NCBI GenBank assembly: GCA_013396655.1
Contig: WBMV01001018.1
Span: 1-64,000 of the forward strand
DNA: 64,000 nucleotides
Direction of reading: 5' to 3'
From: Campylorhamphus procurvoides
Lineage: Eukaryota; Chordata; Aves; Passeriformes; Dendrocolaptidae
Every line of letters begins with the position of its first letter. Position 1 is the first letter of the stretch. The notes under the pieces were generated by a model. That model saw nothing but the letters and a program-made list of their open reading frames with translations. It was not told the DNA's origin and searched no databases. The translations under genes and the position numbers were made by a program. Below are positions 1-12,100 of the stretch, one piece after another.

Positions 1-653
1 CACTGGCAGCTCTTACTGAAGAGACACGTTTTTTATGGCGAGCTCGTGTCACTGCGGGCAAATAAAATGTTTTTAAGACACCTAGTTCTTTAAAAAGAGG
101 GAAAAAGTCTCAGTGGAAAGGTATGGACCTGAAAATAGCTGTAATGTCAGTGTTGAAAATCTAAGAGCTTCACATCCACCTGATGAGATTGCCAAGTGTA
201 CCACAAACTGTATTATGGATCAGAGTTACCTTGTGTTGCCTATTCACTGGGGGTCCATTTCTTGTGGTGTGAGGTTGAACTCCTGCAATTCAAAGCATGT
301 GATCATTCCCAGTGGACAACTGGGATTTTCACCTCTGAACTGTGTCTGGTTATCAACCAAATATCTGCATGTGGCCTGTCCAAGCTGACATTCTGCCCCA
401 GGAGCTCTCAGTGGCCCTGTCTCTTGGCTGGAGCTCATTTCATTGCCCCAGTGCTCAGGTCAACCTGTGTTTCTCCAAAGAAATCACCTGTGGTGGCTTC
501 CCAGACATCCTCCCTTACACTCCTACCCAAACCTGACCAGAGGTTCTGGCACGAGTGTGGACATTCAGCTATTCCACTCTGGATATCCATTCTCAGGGAG
601 CAGCAGTGTTGAAATTGCCTCTCCAAGCAGAGGGGACAACAGGAGCCACCTGA

Positions 654-875
654 TTTAATACTCCCTAAACCCAAACTGCTGTCACAGCTGTTCCAAGCAC
701 TGTAGCATTTATCAAACACTTTATATAGCTGTGTTTTCTGGGGCCTTTGTGAACCATCTGAGGCATGTCCTGACAGTCTCACAGAAATATCATCCCCTCC
801 AGGTTTGGGGACGAAACAGCACTAATTGAATTTGTGTCAAAGAATCCTGGAAGGAGAAGTTGCTCCCCTGGTGCA
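654..875 (+). repeat. Left arm of a large inverted duplication
   Basis: This 222-base segment is the reverse complement of 1666-1878 with only about three substitutions and one 9-base insertion (TCACAGCTG, near 683-691). The arms are separated by about 790 bases of unrelated single-copy sequence. The homology stops sharply at both ends. No transposase gene or target-site duplication was seen. Confidence 0.93.
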
Positions 876-1665
876 ACCAAGTGCTGATTCTGGGGGTGAC
901 AACTGGAACTCTGAAGAGAGCCAGAGCAATAATAAACAAGTGGGAAGAGTGACCAGAGGAGAGAGTACAAGCATAAGAAAAGAGAGTCCTGCTGGGGGCT
1001 GGGGGTCTTGACTCATGTTGAATGCCATGTTCAGATACACACAGAGGCTGGAATTGCACTTGGAAATGGTTACACTGGGCCAGGATCATCTGTGAAAAGT
1101 CACATGTAGAAAATACAAAGTGGTCTTTCCTCAGCAAGCCTCACTCAGCCCCCACACCTGATGGGTTTATAACATTCCAAAAGGAGTTGTAGACAAAGCT
1201 CAAAGCTGCAGAAATGTGTGTGCAGCTGTGATGTGCTCACAGGGCACAGACAGGATCCAGGGAACAGTGAGGGGACACCTGGGGTGGAACTTCTGTGTTA
1301 GCTGCTCTCTGGACCAGGAGGTGGACTTTAAAGGTGACTGCTTTTCTCCTTGCTCAGCATCAGAATAAATGGCGCTGGAATTCTTCTGTAACATCACCAG
1401 AATAAATTTGGACCAGGCTAATTAGTATTATATTAGTGCAAATAAGGAATTACACAATTGAAAGTATATCTGCTGCACTGGATTTGGGATAGAAATCAGA
1501 TTAGGAGGCAAAGAAACACTGTATTAGAATGAACAATTAGAAATTATAACACAGGCTTCTTCCTCTCTCTGTGCTGTAGGAAACTTGTTTCTCTGGGAAA
1601 TGCAGGGGCTGTGAGGGGATGTCTGAGATGCAGGTTTGTTACCTCCCCTTTACCTCTGCTGACAA

Positions 1666-1878
1666 TGCACCAGGGGAGCAACTTCTCCTTCCAGGATTCT
1701 TTGACACAAATTCAATTAGTGCTGTTTCGTCCCCAAACCTGGAGGGGATGATATTTCTGTGAGACTGTCAGGACATGCCTCAGATGGTTCACAAAGGCCC
1801 CAGAAAACACAGCTATATAATGTGTTTGATAAATGCTACACTGCTTGGAACAGCAGTTTGGGTTTAGGGAGTACTAAA
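1666..1878 (-). repeat. Right arm of the inverted duplication
   Basis: Reverse complement of 654-875, lacking the 9-base insertion. The arm is single-copy-like in composition and does not resemble CR1. Confidence 0.93.
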
Positions 1879-2839
1879 TACTACCCTGCCATCATTTACC
1901 AACATTTCTCCAGACAAAAAAGTGAGCTTCTTTAAATCAGCCTGTGAATTTCAAACAGAAAGCCCTTTTATCCAGCACCATGAACACTTGCAGATCTGAT
2001 CTCAAATACATGCACTCACATGCAACACACCTGCAGATTACAGACCCAAAGTGAGCTCTTCAGTGACTGGGAATGTGCATTTTGTTGCTCTTGAGAAAGA
2101 AGGGCAACTTTCCAGTGCTTCAGAGCTATGCACCTGCCCTGACCAGTACAGGGAGGTCCCAAATGACCCCTTTTGTGTGAGGAGGGACCCCAGGCATTCT
2201 GCCATCACAAGAGAAAAAGGGAGGATGGAAAATGCTGGGGTTTATAAAAACCAGGCCCACTGGGATTACTCAGTGTAATCTCACCAGAGCGACCAGCTCA
2301 TAGGAAGGTGCCTGACTTGGCTGTCCATGACAGATGGAAGTCTCTCCCGTCCCTGTGGTGATATTATGGTTTTGTGGATTCTTTCTCAGACACAGAAATC
2401 CTCTTAAGAGGTACATGAAAACAATAGCAATGTAATAATTTTTCACCTAAGCTTGTCCATCTCTTGTTTTCATGGAGTCATTCTGTATTTGAAGGAACAC
2501 CAGCTGTAATTTCATTGCTGATTTGTGGATCCTCCTTATGTACAGCTCCAACAATGACTTCTTGATGCAGTACAAGTCAAAGAAAGATGCTGGACACTTC
2601 AGGTAGTGAAGTCAATAGAAGTTTTCCTTAAATGAGTGTTTCCTTCTTTGGAGGGGGACTCTCCCAGGCTAGATTTGCACCGAAGAGTAACCCAGGTCTA
2701 TGCAGATAATGTGACAATATTTTTATTTTGTACGGACTCTGTAAATACATAAATATTTATGTCTGCAATTGCAAGCAAATAGGGTCCATAGGAGCAGAGA
2801 GAACATTTTCCCCACCCTGCTGTGCTTCCATGTTTACTT

Positions 2840-3087
2840 ATTTATGTTCAGAGAAAGGAAGTGGTGAGGCTGACTGGCTGCAGCTTTTCTCAGAAGAGAC
2901 CATTTTGTGTCAGAGGAAGCAGCATCTCCCTGGGACGTCCTGCCAAGGGAGCTGTGCCTTGGAAAGAGCAGGTTTTGGGAAGGAATCGCTGGGCAGGCTC
3001 CAGTGGCCACCCAGAGGAGATCCCTGGCTGTTCCACTGATGGCTCTGCTATGAGAGCTCTCCAAGCACCCTGAGGAGGAGGCTCAGC
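2840..3087 (+). promoter_or_regulatory. LCP2: Presumed LCP2 proximal promoter and 5' UTR
   Basis: The 250 bases before the start codon hold two ETS/PU.1-like purine motifs, GAAAGGAAGTGG (about 2853-2864) and AGAGGAAGC (about 2911-2919). These suit a blood-cell gene, because PU.1 and other ETS factors bind GGAA cores. No clear TATA box is seen at a suitable distance. The transcription start and any upstream non-coding exon cannot be placed, so this is inference from position and motifs only. Confidence 0.4.
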
Positions 3088-3165
3088 ATGGACCTGAGGA
3101 ACGTTCCCTACCGCTCCGACGTGCTCGCCTGGAACCCAGAGGACCTGGCGGAATATTTTAGGACG
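3088..3165 (+). CDS. LCP2: LCP2 exon 1, start codon and first SAM helix
   Basis: Encodes residues 1-26, beginning MDLRNVPYRSDVLAWNP and ending at a GTGAGT donor in phase 0. This matches the N-terminus of SLP-76 and opens the SAM domain. The ATG is chosen because the family starts at this methionine. The context AGCATGG has a purine at -3 and G at +4. Confidence 0.95.
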
Positions 3166-6100
3166 GTGAGTTGAACTGTGGTTTGTCTTCCTGTGATGGA
3201 GGGGGGCAAAGTGCTGTGATGGGGTTTGTGCCACATTTAGGGGGTTTGGTAACGGGCAAAGCTTGCTGCAAAATGAAAAGCAAAACCTCAGTCAAATAAG
3301 AAGCTGAGCTAAGCTGGTCAGTGAAACCCATAAATGAATCTCGAACGGGATTTTGGAATTTGGGTTTTTGAATTGGGTGTAAGAGAAACTGATGGCTTTC
3401 CAGAGAAAATAAATTTACAGCTTCTTTATTACCTGTTGGTATAACACACATTAGTGCTGTGGAAGGCATTAACGTGTGAAGATTATAAGTTTTCTGTGTC
3501 ACCTTCAATGGTTTTCAGAAGAGAGATTTTTCTTTCCAAATTGCCTTGGTGTCACAAATGAACCTCTGGATGTCTTTGGCAGCCACATCCACAGACCTGG
3601 AACCCTCTGGGCTTCTTTTGGAAATCACACCAAGTTTATTTTTCCAACGGCTCCTGTAACTTAAAGGGAGTTTTGTCTGGGGAGTTGAGGCAAGTTTGAT
3701 ACTAGAATGCAAAGCTAGCTACTAAAGGCAAGCAGATTAAACACAGAGAAGTAAAACTGGCAGCCACTTACAAGCCCCTAATTTTAGTGTGCAGGGGTTG
3801 GTAGCACAGGAAAGTGAAACCAAACACTGGAGATGGAACAGATGAGATCATTATCAACAGGTAACTTCAGACAAACATTACAACACTGGTGCAGGGGGGT
3901 TGGATCCCCATTTCCATGAAATTAGGAGGGGAAATGGCTTCCTGAAGGGGCTGATCATGATACTCTGACCAGCGATAAAAGGGCTCACTGTAAGGTCTGC
4001 CACAACTGGATGGACTTGGGGGCATTTATTGTTGAGTATTTGCCTTCTACTCATTGAGATGCCCCCCAGGATAGGGGTAATCTTGGCCTTCCACACTTGG
4101 AGAGGTGAATTAGGGCTAAAGCTGCTTTAACTCACCCCAGAAATCTGTGCAAGACAACAATGCCAGCCTAAGTCAGGCAGTCCTGGGCACCTGCCTGAAG
4201 TGACCAGATCGTCTCTGCCAATAAAATCCTACAAGTTCCTTCACAGACGTCACCAAAGGGCCCTTCAAAGTCCAGCATTCAACTCCAAGGGGGATGAGCA
4301 TTTTTTTCTCTTTTTGAAATAAGCTCATTGTGTAATAGTATTCAAAGGACAATCACACTCGAATTTTCTGTCACTGAGGTGATTTACTGATGACACAGGG
4401 TAAGGTTTTCACCAGTTCCCTGTTGTCTCACCCCTTCATGTGAGCAAAATTCAGCCAGCACACACACTGATGTGACAACCTATTTATGTAACAGTATTGG
4501 GGTGTATCACAGCATGAATTAGGTCCTCATTTTCTGTCAAATACAGATCCTTCCTACTTATCAATAATAACATCTAACTCATGATTCTAGGTGCGTCCCA
4601 GGGGTTTTTTCTCATAGCTAACCAGTATTTTTTTATTAATGACTTGAAGAGTGAGGTTAACTCTCAGTCACACTGATGTGTTCTACCAAGTAGTGCAGTT
4701 GCTCCCTCTGCCCAGACCTGTGCTGGCAATGTCACCATAGTGCTCACTGTGTGAAAGAAATTATTCACAGGTTTCAGTCCTCAGTCTGCACAAAAGTCTG
4801 CATCTGTATCCTAAAATATTCAACAGAGTTAGGTCTGTTTCTGCATAGGAATAACTGAAAGTGGCTCCTAAAAGGATTCTCTCTGCTGTTCAGGTGTTTT
4901 CAGGATCCATTCTCATACCAAGTCACAAGATTACTCCTTTAAAAGAAAACAGTGGGATGGAAGTATGAAAGGACAATGCTCCCTATAAGATGTTCTCTGC
5001 TTTAGGGGAATTATCCCAGCAGCACAGGATCATTTGTCTGCATAACTTTCACTGACTGAAGTTTCAGGCAGCACAAGAGCCATTCTTTTGTCTCCAATAA
5101 TCACTTTGTCTGCTCTTTGGGTTCCTTCTTTTAAGGACCTGATCAGCTTGAGACAGAAAAACGCATTCTAGCCAGATCAAAAATATGAGTTGTGTTCTGA
5201 CATTATGCTATTACTGTTCAAATAAAAAACCCCAATAAATCAAAAGACTTCTATTGGAAATGTTTAAAAGTCATGTCTTACTGTGTAATCAACCTGTACA
5301 TGACCAGCTTCTAAAATGCCCTNAGCACTTGTTTCCTGGGTGGTTACTGAGGTGCAAGTTTGGGAAGTAAATATCTTTGCCAGGATCAGACATCTTTAAA
5401 TATGAAATGCTGGGGGCCCAACATGCTGTTCCATTTGCACATTTTTAGTTCTTTTTAAACTGACAGGGAGATTTTATAGCCATGACCTTGTCTTGCATTC
5501 ATCTCTTCCTTTATTGGTAGTTCTTGTTTTCGAATATTACCTACAGAAACCCCACATTTATTGGTTGTCCTCCCACACTGAAGAAGGCACAGCCCTGCTC
5601 AGAATGACTGGCCTTCCATTGTAACCACTCTTTCATTCCTCTGTAGATAAAATTAGATTTCTTTTGTAGCAATGCACAAAATCAGTAAAGTTTAAGAGCA
5701 CCAAACCCAACAAGTGAAGTCCCGGGGGGGGTTAACTCAGAATTGTTCCATTGTGAATAAAGGTGGAATTAAAAACTTCTCACTGGTGCCAGTAAAAAAT
5801 ACAGCAAGAACCAGACTACCATCCATGTGCCAAAGAGCTCATAATTAACTGAACAAAACACTAAATGAACTAAATCCAAGTTTTCATAATGCCTGAAGCT
5901 GCACATGCTGGAGAAGGGAGGGGGTCACTCTCTCAGGAGCATCATCCAGTCAGGAGTGATCCCAATCCAATTGCTGTGTGATGCTTGAAGGGAGAAGAAA
6001 ACTGTCCCTCCTCCCCATCCCTGTTTCTGGAATGATTGTCCTTAGGCTGCCAAGGCTGCCCTGAATTCCAAGGAGTTTTCCACTAGAATATGGGATTTTA

Positions 6101-9100
6101 TGTATCCTGTGATGTTACAGATCAGGTTCTCAGAATGAAGCTCCAGCCAGTGGTTCTCTATTTTAAAATGTACAATTTTCCCCTGAAATTTTGTGTTCAT
6201 GCACAACTTGCCCTAATTGCACCGTGCAGACATGAAGGAATTCAATAGATGTACTTCCAAAGCCACTTAAATATCATAGGGATGGTATTTAAAGAATTCT
6301 GATAGGCAAACTTCTGTAAGTCTCGTGGTGTCCCATGGATGATTTTGTGACATATACCATGTGTTTCCTTTTCAGAATATGTCTGAAAATGACATCCAGA
6401 AGTTTCCCAAACTCAGAGTGCCGTAAGTAAAGCCAAACAACTTTAATATTGAAACCTTTTCTAGTTGGTTTGCAGTGAAAACTTGCAGGAAATATCGGGC
6501 AAATGATTGGCAAGTGATGGGTCAGAGACCCATCTGGAGTGTCCAGAGAGGAAAAGATGAATATTCCAAAATAAAAGGAGTGTTGCTGTGCCTGCTCAAG
6601 CACAGATACCAAACAGAAAGGTTTTCTGGGGGATGCTCAAAAGAACTCGTGCATGAATTCTGTGGCTGGCAGCAACTACTCAAAGGATGAACTTTTTTGC
6701 AAGCATTCCCTTTGAAGAATGATTTAACTGCTCACTGCTTGACTGGTGACTTTAACTCAAAGGCCAAAACCACAAGTCAGGCATGTCCAAAAGAATTGAG
6801 GAGTTCAAGCTGTTTTCATCATGTGCTTTTGCTTTAGGTAGGTGTTAGAGATAAATCAGTCTGGACCATGTGATTCAGTGTTAAAGAGCTTTCCTTGGCT
6901 CCATTAGGCCTTGAGAAAGTTTCCAGTTCACGTGAACAGAACTTCACAGAAGTTACTAAACGAAGAACAAAATCTTAGTAAGCCAAAACTCGCTCTCAGA
7001 GAAATTGCTTCCAATATTTCATGGTGAAATGTTAAGGATTTTGTTTTGCTATGAGTTCCCTGCTACATATTTAAACTGGAGGTTGGAAGGTTCCTAAATG
7101 TGGAGCTTTCATGGTCTCCTAAACAAAGCAAGGAGGGGAAAAAAGAGAGAATTCAAGCTTTTCCAACTTAGCTGTCTCTGTTCCTCATTTTGGATCAGAT
7201 ATGTGAGGACTTGAACTCGAAAGCCTCAGACATGACGTGTTTCTTAAAATCACATCTCTATTTTCACACCATAAATCTCCCAATAGCAGGGATTGGAGGT
7301 GCTGGGAAGGGGGTCCAGATGTTACTAAAAAAGGATGCCCTGATGTCTCAGGATTTTTGAACTCACTGCAATTAAAAGCAACATTGAACAATGTTACTGA
7401 TATTGAGAGACAAGATTGTCTTGGAAAAACTCCCTCTACTTTACTCTGCTGTAAAGGACATTACTTGCAATTCTTTGATAATTTGGCAAAACTGCCTCCT
7501 GTTCTCATTGCTTGAGCTTATAATTTTGAGAACTTGTGGTGATTTTCTTTCATATTTGTGAGTCAGAAGTGGCCAGTGGTCATTCCAATAATCACACACG
7601 TGCAGGAGATATTAATGCCAGAGGGCAAAATGAAATCTAATGATGTGGAGTTGCTCCCAACTCCTCACCTACCCTACTGACACCCCAACAGTGCTTTGAA
7701 AACTTGATTTTCACAGTCCACTTGCCTTGTAATACCCTAAGAGAAAGTGAACAGCCTTTTCTAGCCAGGTCTTTTGGGTTTCTCAACGAGAACCTGAAAG
7801 AACAAGAGCTTTAAAAGGAGAGTGCAGGTTGGTGCACAGCTTGAGGAACTGAATAAATAAGCGAATAATTAAATCTGAATGAAAGACCTGGAACTAAGGC
7901 CCCTGTTCTCACATTTCTCCACACTTACAAATGGAAAAAAATGCACTAAAATACTGCGAATATACATGCAAAAAGGTTGGTGGGGTGTGTGGTCCTCCAT
8001 GGAAAGCCACTGTTGAGAACAAGAATTTAGAGCTTTAATAGGGAAGAGAACTGATTCCCATTAAAACAGCAACAAGGAAAATACACAAACAAAAAAAAAA
8101 CAATCCAGATTGGAAGAAAACCCCAAACAACCAAAACCCCAGGATAGAATTAATGGTTAGAAGAACCTGTCATTTTTTTACCATGAATTTCATTACTCCA
8201 GAACTCCCCCAAACACGAAGTGCTCGCTGTTGACTTCGATTAGAACACACAGTTTTCTTTCCTATCATAATACAAACCTCAGCCAGTAGGAAGGGGTTTT
8301 CTACAAGCTGGAAGACACAGGAGCATATTGTAGTGCCTGATACTGAACAGCAGTGCTGAAATCTCAGCATATTCTGTAAAAAAGCTTGATTTAAACAGCA
8401 AGTGTTGCACTCCCAGCCTCGAGCTGAATAAAAGGTCCCTGGACACGAGAGGTTGCTGCCCTGTAAGCTGAGCAGGGCTGTGCTGAGCTGCAGGGATGGG
8501 AACAGAACCCAACCCTGCAATCATAGAATGTGTGCCAAGCACAATCTCCATCTGCTCAGACCTCCTGGGCTGGCTGGGTGGCTTTGAGGGACACAAATGG
8601 TGGAGCAAAGCTGCTGCTGGGACCCTGAGCATCATAACGGTGTCGTTGTCTGGGGATGCTGCTGGGGCTTGGAAGGAGATGAAGTAGAAGAGACTTGTCA
8701 TTGCAGAGTGTGCTGGGGCATTTCCTGAGGCTAATTAAAAACCTCCACAGTCTTCTGGTTTTACTAACAGAATTATTCTTTTGGAATTTTGTCTCCACCA
8801 GTTATGGGTGCACATCTTCGTAAAACTTTCGGCTTGTTTTTAAAAAGAAGGCAAAATATTTAAGCACCATTTTGAAAATGAAAATGCTTCTTAAAATGTT
8901 GAGAACTCTCCGTTGAAAGGGCTGAGCTCTTTCTATTAAACTTGACTTAAAAGGGTAATATTAATACCAGTAGGTGAAGAGACACACAAGCAGCACCCTG
9001 TCCTGAAAGAGCAAGAGGTACAAGTGGTACACAGGGAAGCAACATGGCATGTTTGACACAGAGCAGACACTCACTCTGTCTAAAGCACTGAAGGAAACTC

Positions 9101-12100
9101 AGACTTAATCATGAGGGTGTTACTAACATTTGGATAATAAAGCTAATAAACCAAGAGGCCAATATACAGCTTAAGAGACACATGGAATTTTCCTATTGCT
9201 CATTGACACTATTGGCAGTCACAGAAGGCCAAAAAGGTTTAGGCTTGTGGATAACAAGTGTGAGTCTTGAAAAATATTTTAAAGAATGTGCCTAATGTCA
9301 TCAGAATTATTGAATAAGAAAAGCCAAAGACCTCATTAAAAATAATGCTATAAATTATGATATAAACACTGAAGTTAGTCTTTGCCACTCCTATTGTTTC
9401 CTACCTTGAGAGAAAAGATTTCCAGGTTGTCAGTACGTCAAGGTAGTTGATCCCTTTGACTATTCAGTGTCACGTTGCTGGCAAACCTGAGATTTGAGAT
9501 TTTCAGCCTTGGTCAGAAAGATATAGCCCATGGCACTCAAAACTGTATCCCACAGCACTTAAAACTGTATCCCATAGCACTCTAAAATATATCCAATAGC
9601 AGCCTAAAATCTATCCCCTAGCACTTGGGAAGATTTGCAGTGCCAGGCAGAGCATCACTGCATCACTGGTGAGCTGAGTTCTGAATGGGGCACATTCAGA
9701 GCCCCCAAACACTGCCCACTCTGGAGTTGTTCTGCTTCCAGAAGAGTCAGAGTGTGAACCAAATCATTCAGAAAGCTGTGCTGCCCTTCTCCTTTGAAGA
9801 GGTGAGCTTTGGGCAGGGGGGCTGTGTGTGCACAAACACTGCTTGGCTGGGATGCTGGAGGGTGTTGCAAGGTTTAGGACACAGCTGGTACCCAGTGAGC
9901 TCTAAAGCCAGGGGAACACATTGCACTGCACTACAGACCCTTCTCAAAGCCCAAACAAGCACTTTGTCACCAACTCTGCTCTCAACTGTGCAACTTCCTG
10001 GCCCCAGAGCACTTTGTATTCCATGTGTCCCACCCAGCTGAAATCCTTTACCCACGTGGGGTGGATCCTGCTCATGACACCACTATGTGCAGTGAAGTGC
10101 ACCAAAGCCATTTTTGGAGTGCTGCTCTGGGGGCTGGTTGTGTGGGTTTTTTAAAATTTCAACTTCCTGCCAGTTTTAAGTTTAGCAACTGGTGGAGGAG
10201 GCAAAAGAGAAAGAGAAGTCTGAGTAACATTTTCTGCAAGTGCTGTTGCCTTATCCTCTCCTCTCTTCCACTCCCCAGCTCGGAGAGCAGTGTGGTTTTG
10301 GTACTTCCTTCCTCACATGGCAACACACTCAGTGCCCCAACCTCCAGTAATAACATTACTTGTAAAGTGGCACCCTCCTAACATTTGCTCCCTTCTAATA
10401 ACCCCTCTGAGCCATTGCTTTGGGGCATTCCAAACAGGAAAGGTTAGATGTTGTGTTTGAAGCATCAAATGAGGAATTGCTTTAAAATGGGTGAGTTTTT
10501 CCTGTCAGTTTTCCCTCAAAACCCAGTTATGGCCAGCCCATGTTTAGTCCAGAAATCTCCTAAACACTCAGGTCTCACTCACACCCAGGGAAGTCTGAAC
10601 TAAAAGCATTACTGGCTGAAAAAAAATATTATAAAAGATCCTTCCTCTGCCTCTTCTACAACAGAGAAAAAGCCTCAGACAAGTTCCAGAATCCCCTTCT
10701 TGCCCAAAGCACCCAGGGCACTGCTCAGCCCACAACATTTCCTGCTGTCTCACCCAGAATTCATTATTCACACAGCAACTTCCTCCTGCCCTGCAGCAGA
10801 AGGAAATCCCTTGTGCACAGCAGGGTTGGTTCCATGGGAAGGAGGAGCCCTGGGTCTATAACTCAGCATTTTTCTTGCTTTGTGCAATTTTCTTGGGTGA
10901 CAATGTCAGACTCAGACAGCTGTAACCCTTCTGGAATCATTGGCTTCTGTATTTGAAAAGGGCCGAGTATGACAACGTTGGCTTCACATCAGCAAATTGC
11001 AAATGCTTGAAAAAGAAAACCCAAATTATGTTCTTTCTCTGTATTTGTCTTTCCATGCTTGGATCCTTGAGTAGATATCCCTAACTTCACATCCCCCATC
11101 TTCCTCCTCTTCTGATCACCCTGAAATCGCTCGGGTTTCTTGGCTTGTTTTTAACATTAGGTGGCTTGAAATCTTCTCTTCCTCCAGTCCCAGCCCAGAG
11201 GAGCAGTTAGACATGAAAGATGCACAAATTAGGTCATTTGGGAAAAAACCCAGGGGATTGTTATTGCTGAGCAGCACAAAAAAAGACATGAAAGGAGATG
11301 AAAAACCAGAGTGGAAATTGCCTGACCATAAACAAGTATTTTACCATATTGATATGAGGTTTCATTGATGGGAAGGAATTCTATATTAACAATAAAGTTA
11401 AGATGATAAATTCAAGGTTCTTATGAGTTACCAGATTTAATTTTGTAAATATTGATGGAAAGCAGCTAAGAAAATGACTTGGTTGCTTTGACAAGTGACA
11501 AGCTGGAAGAAGTATTTATTTTTAAACTCTCTTTGTTTTTCTTTTGAATAGAATTGTAAGTAAATTAAGTCAAGAAATAAACAAAAATGAAGGGAGGCTC
11601 TCTTTCCTTCCAAAATGGTAAGTAAAATAATTCAGTTTTCTTTTTTTAAGCTCTCAGATGGATCTTTTCTGGGCTGTTTTCCATTTGAGCAATGTGTGAT
11701 AGAGGGAAATTATTTAAAGTAAAGCTCTGTTTTGTTCCTATCAGCTGTTAAGAAAAGTAAATCCTGAGCTCATGAATATCCCAGAGACTTCTGCCATGCC
11801 CAGAACCACGTGACATTCACATTTCATACAATTTTCCACCTGGGCACATTAATCTTTGGGAATGCCACGAAGCCTCCAAAGTCCAGGCACATATTATTGC
11901 ACTGTTAAATCATCATTAATGCATTTCACAGCCTATACATCGTTACACTTTTGAATTCTTACTGACATGTCATCGAATGTAATATTCTTGCAATGGAAAA
12001 AGAGCAAATATTGCAAAAACATTTCACGTGAAAAGAGCAGTTTTTGTTCCTACACAACGAAAACCCAAGCCCAGTCTACAGAGCACAGTTTGGCATCATC

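Larger units (their letters stand above)
1..2839. other. 5' flank of LCP2, no gene seen
   Basis: Apart from the inverted duplication, no exon, CR1 fragment or RNA gene was recognised. Small open frames here lack splice-site or family support. Confidence 0.7.
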
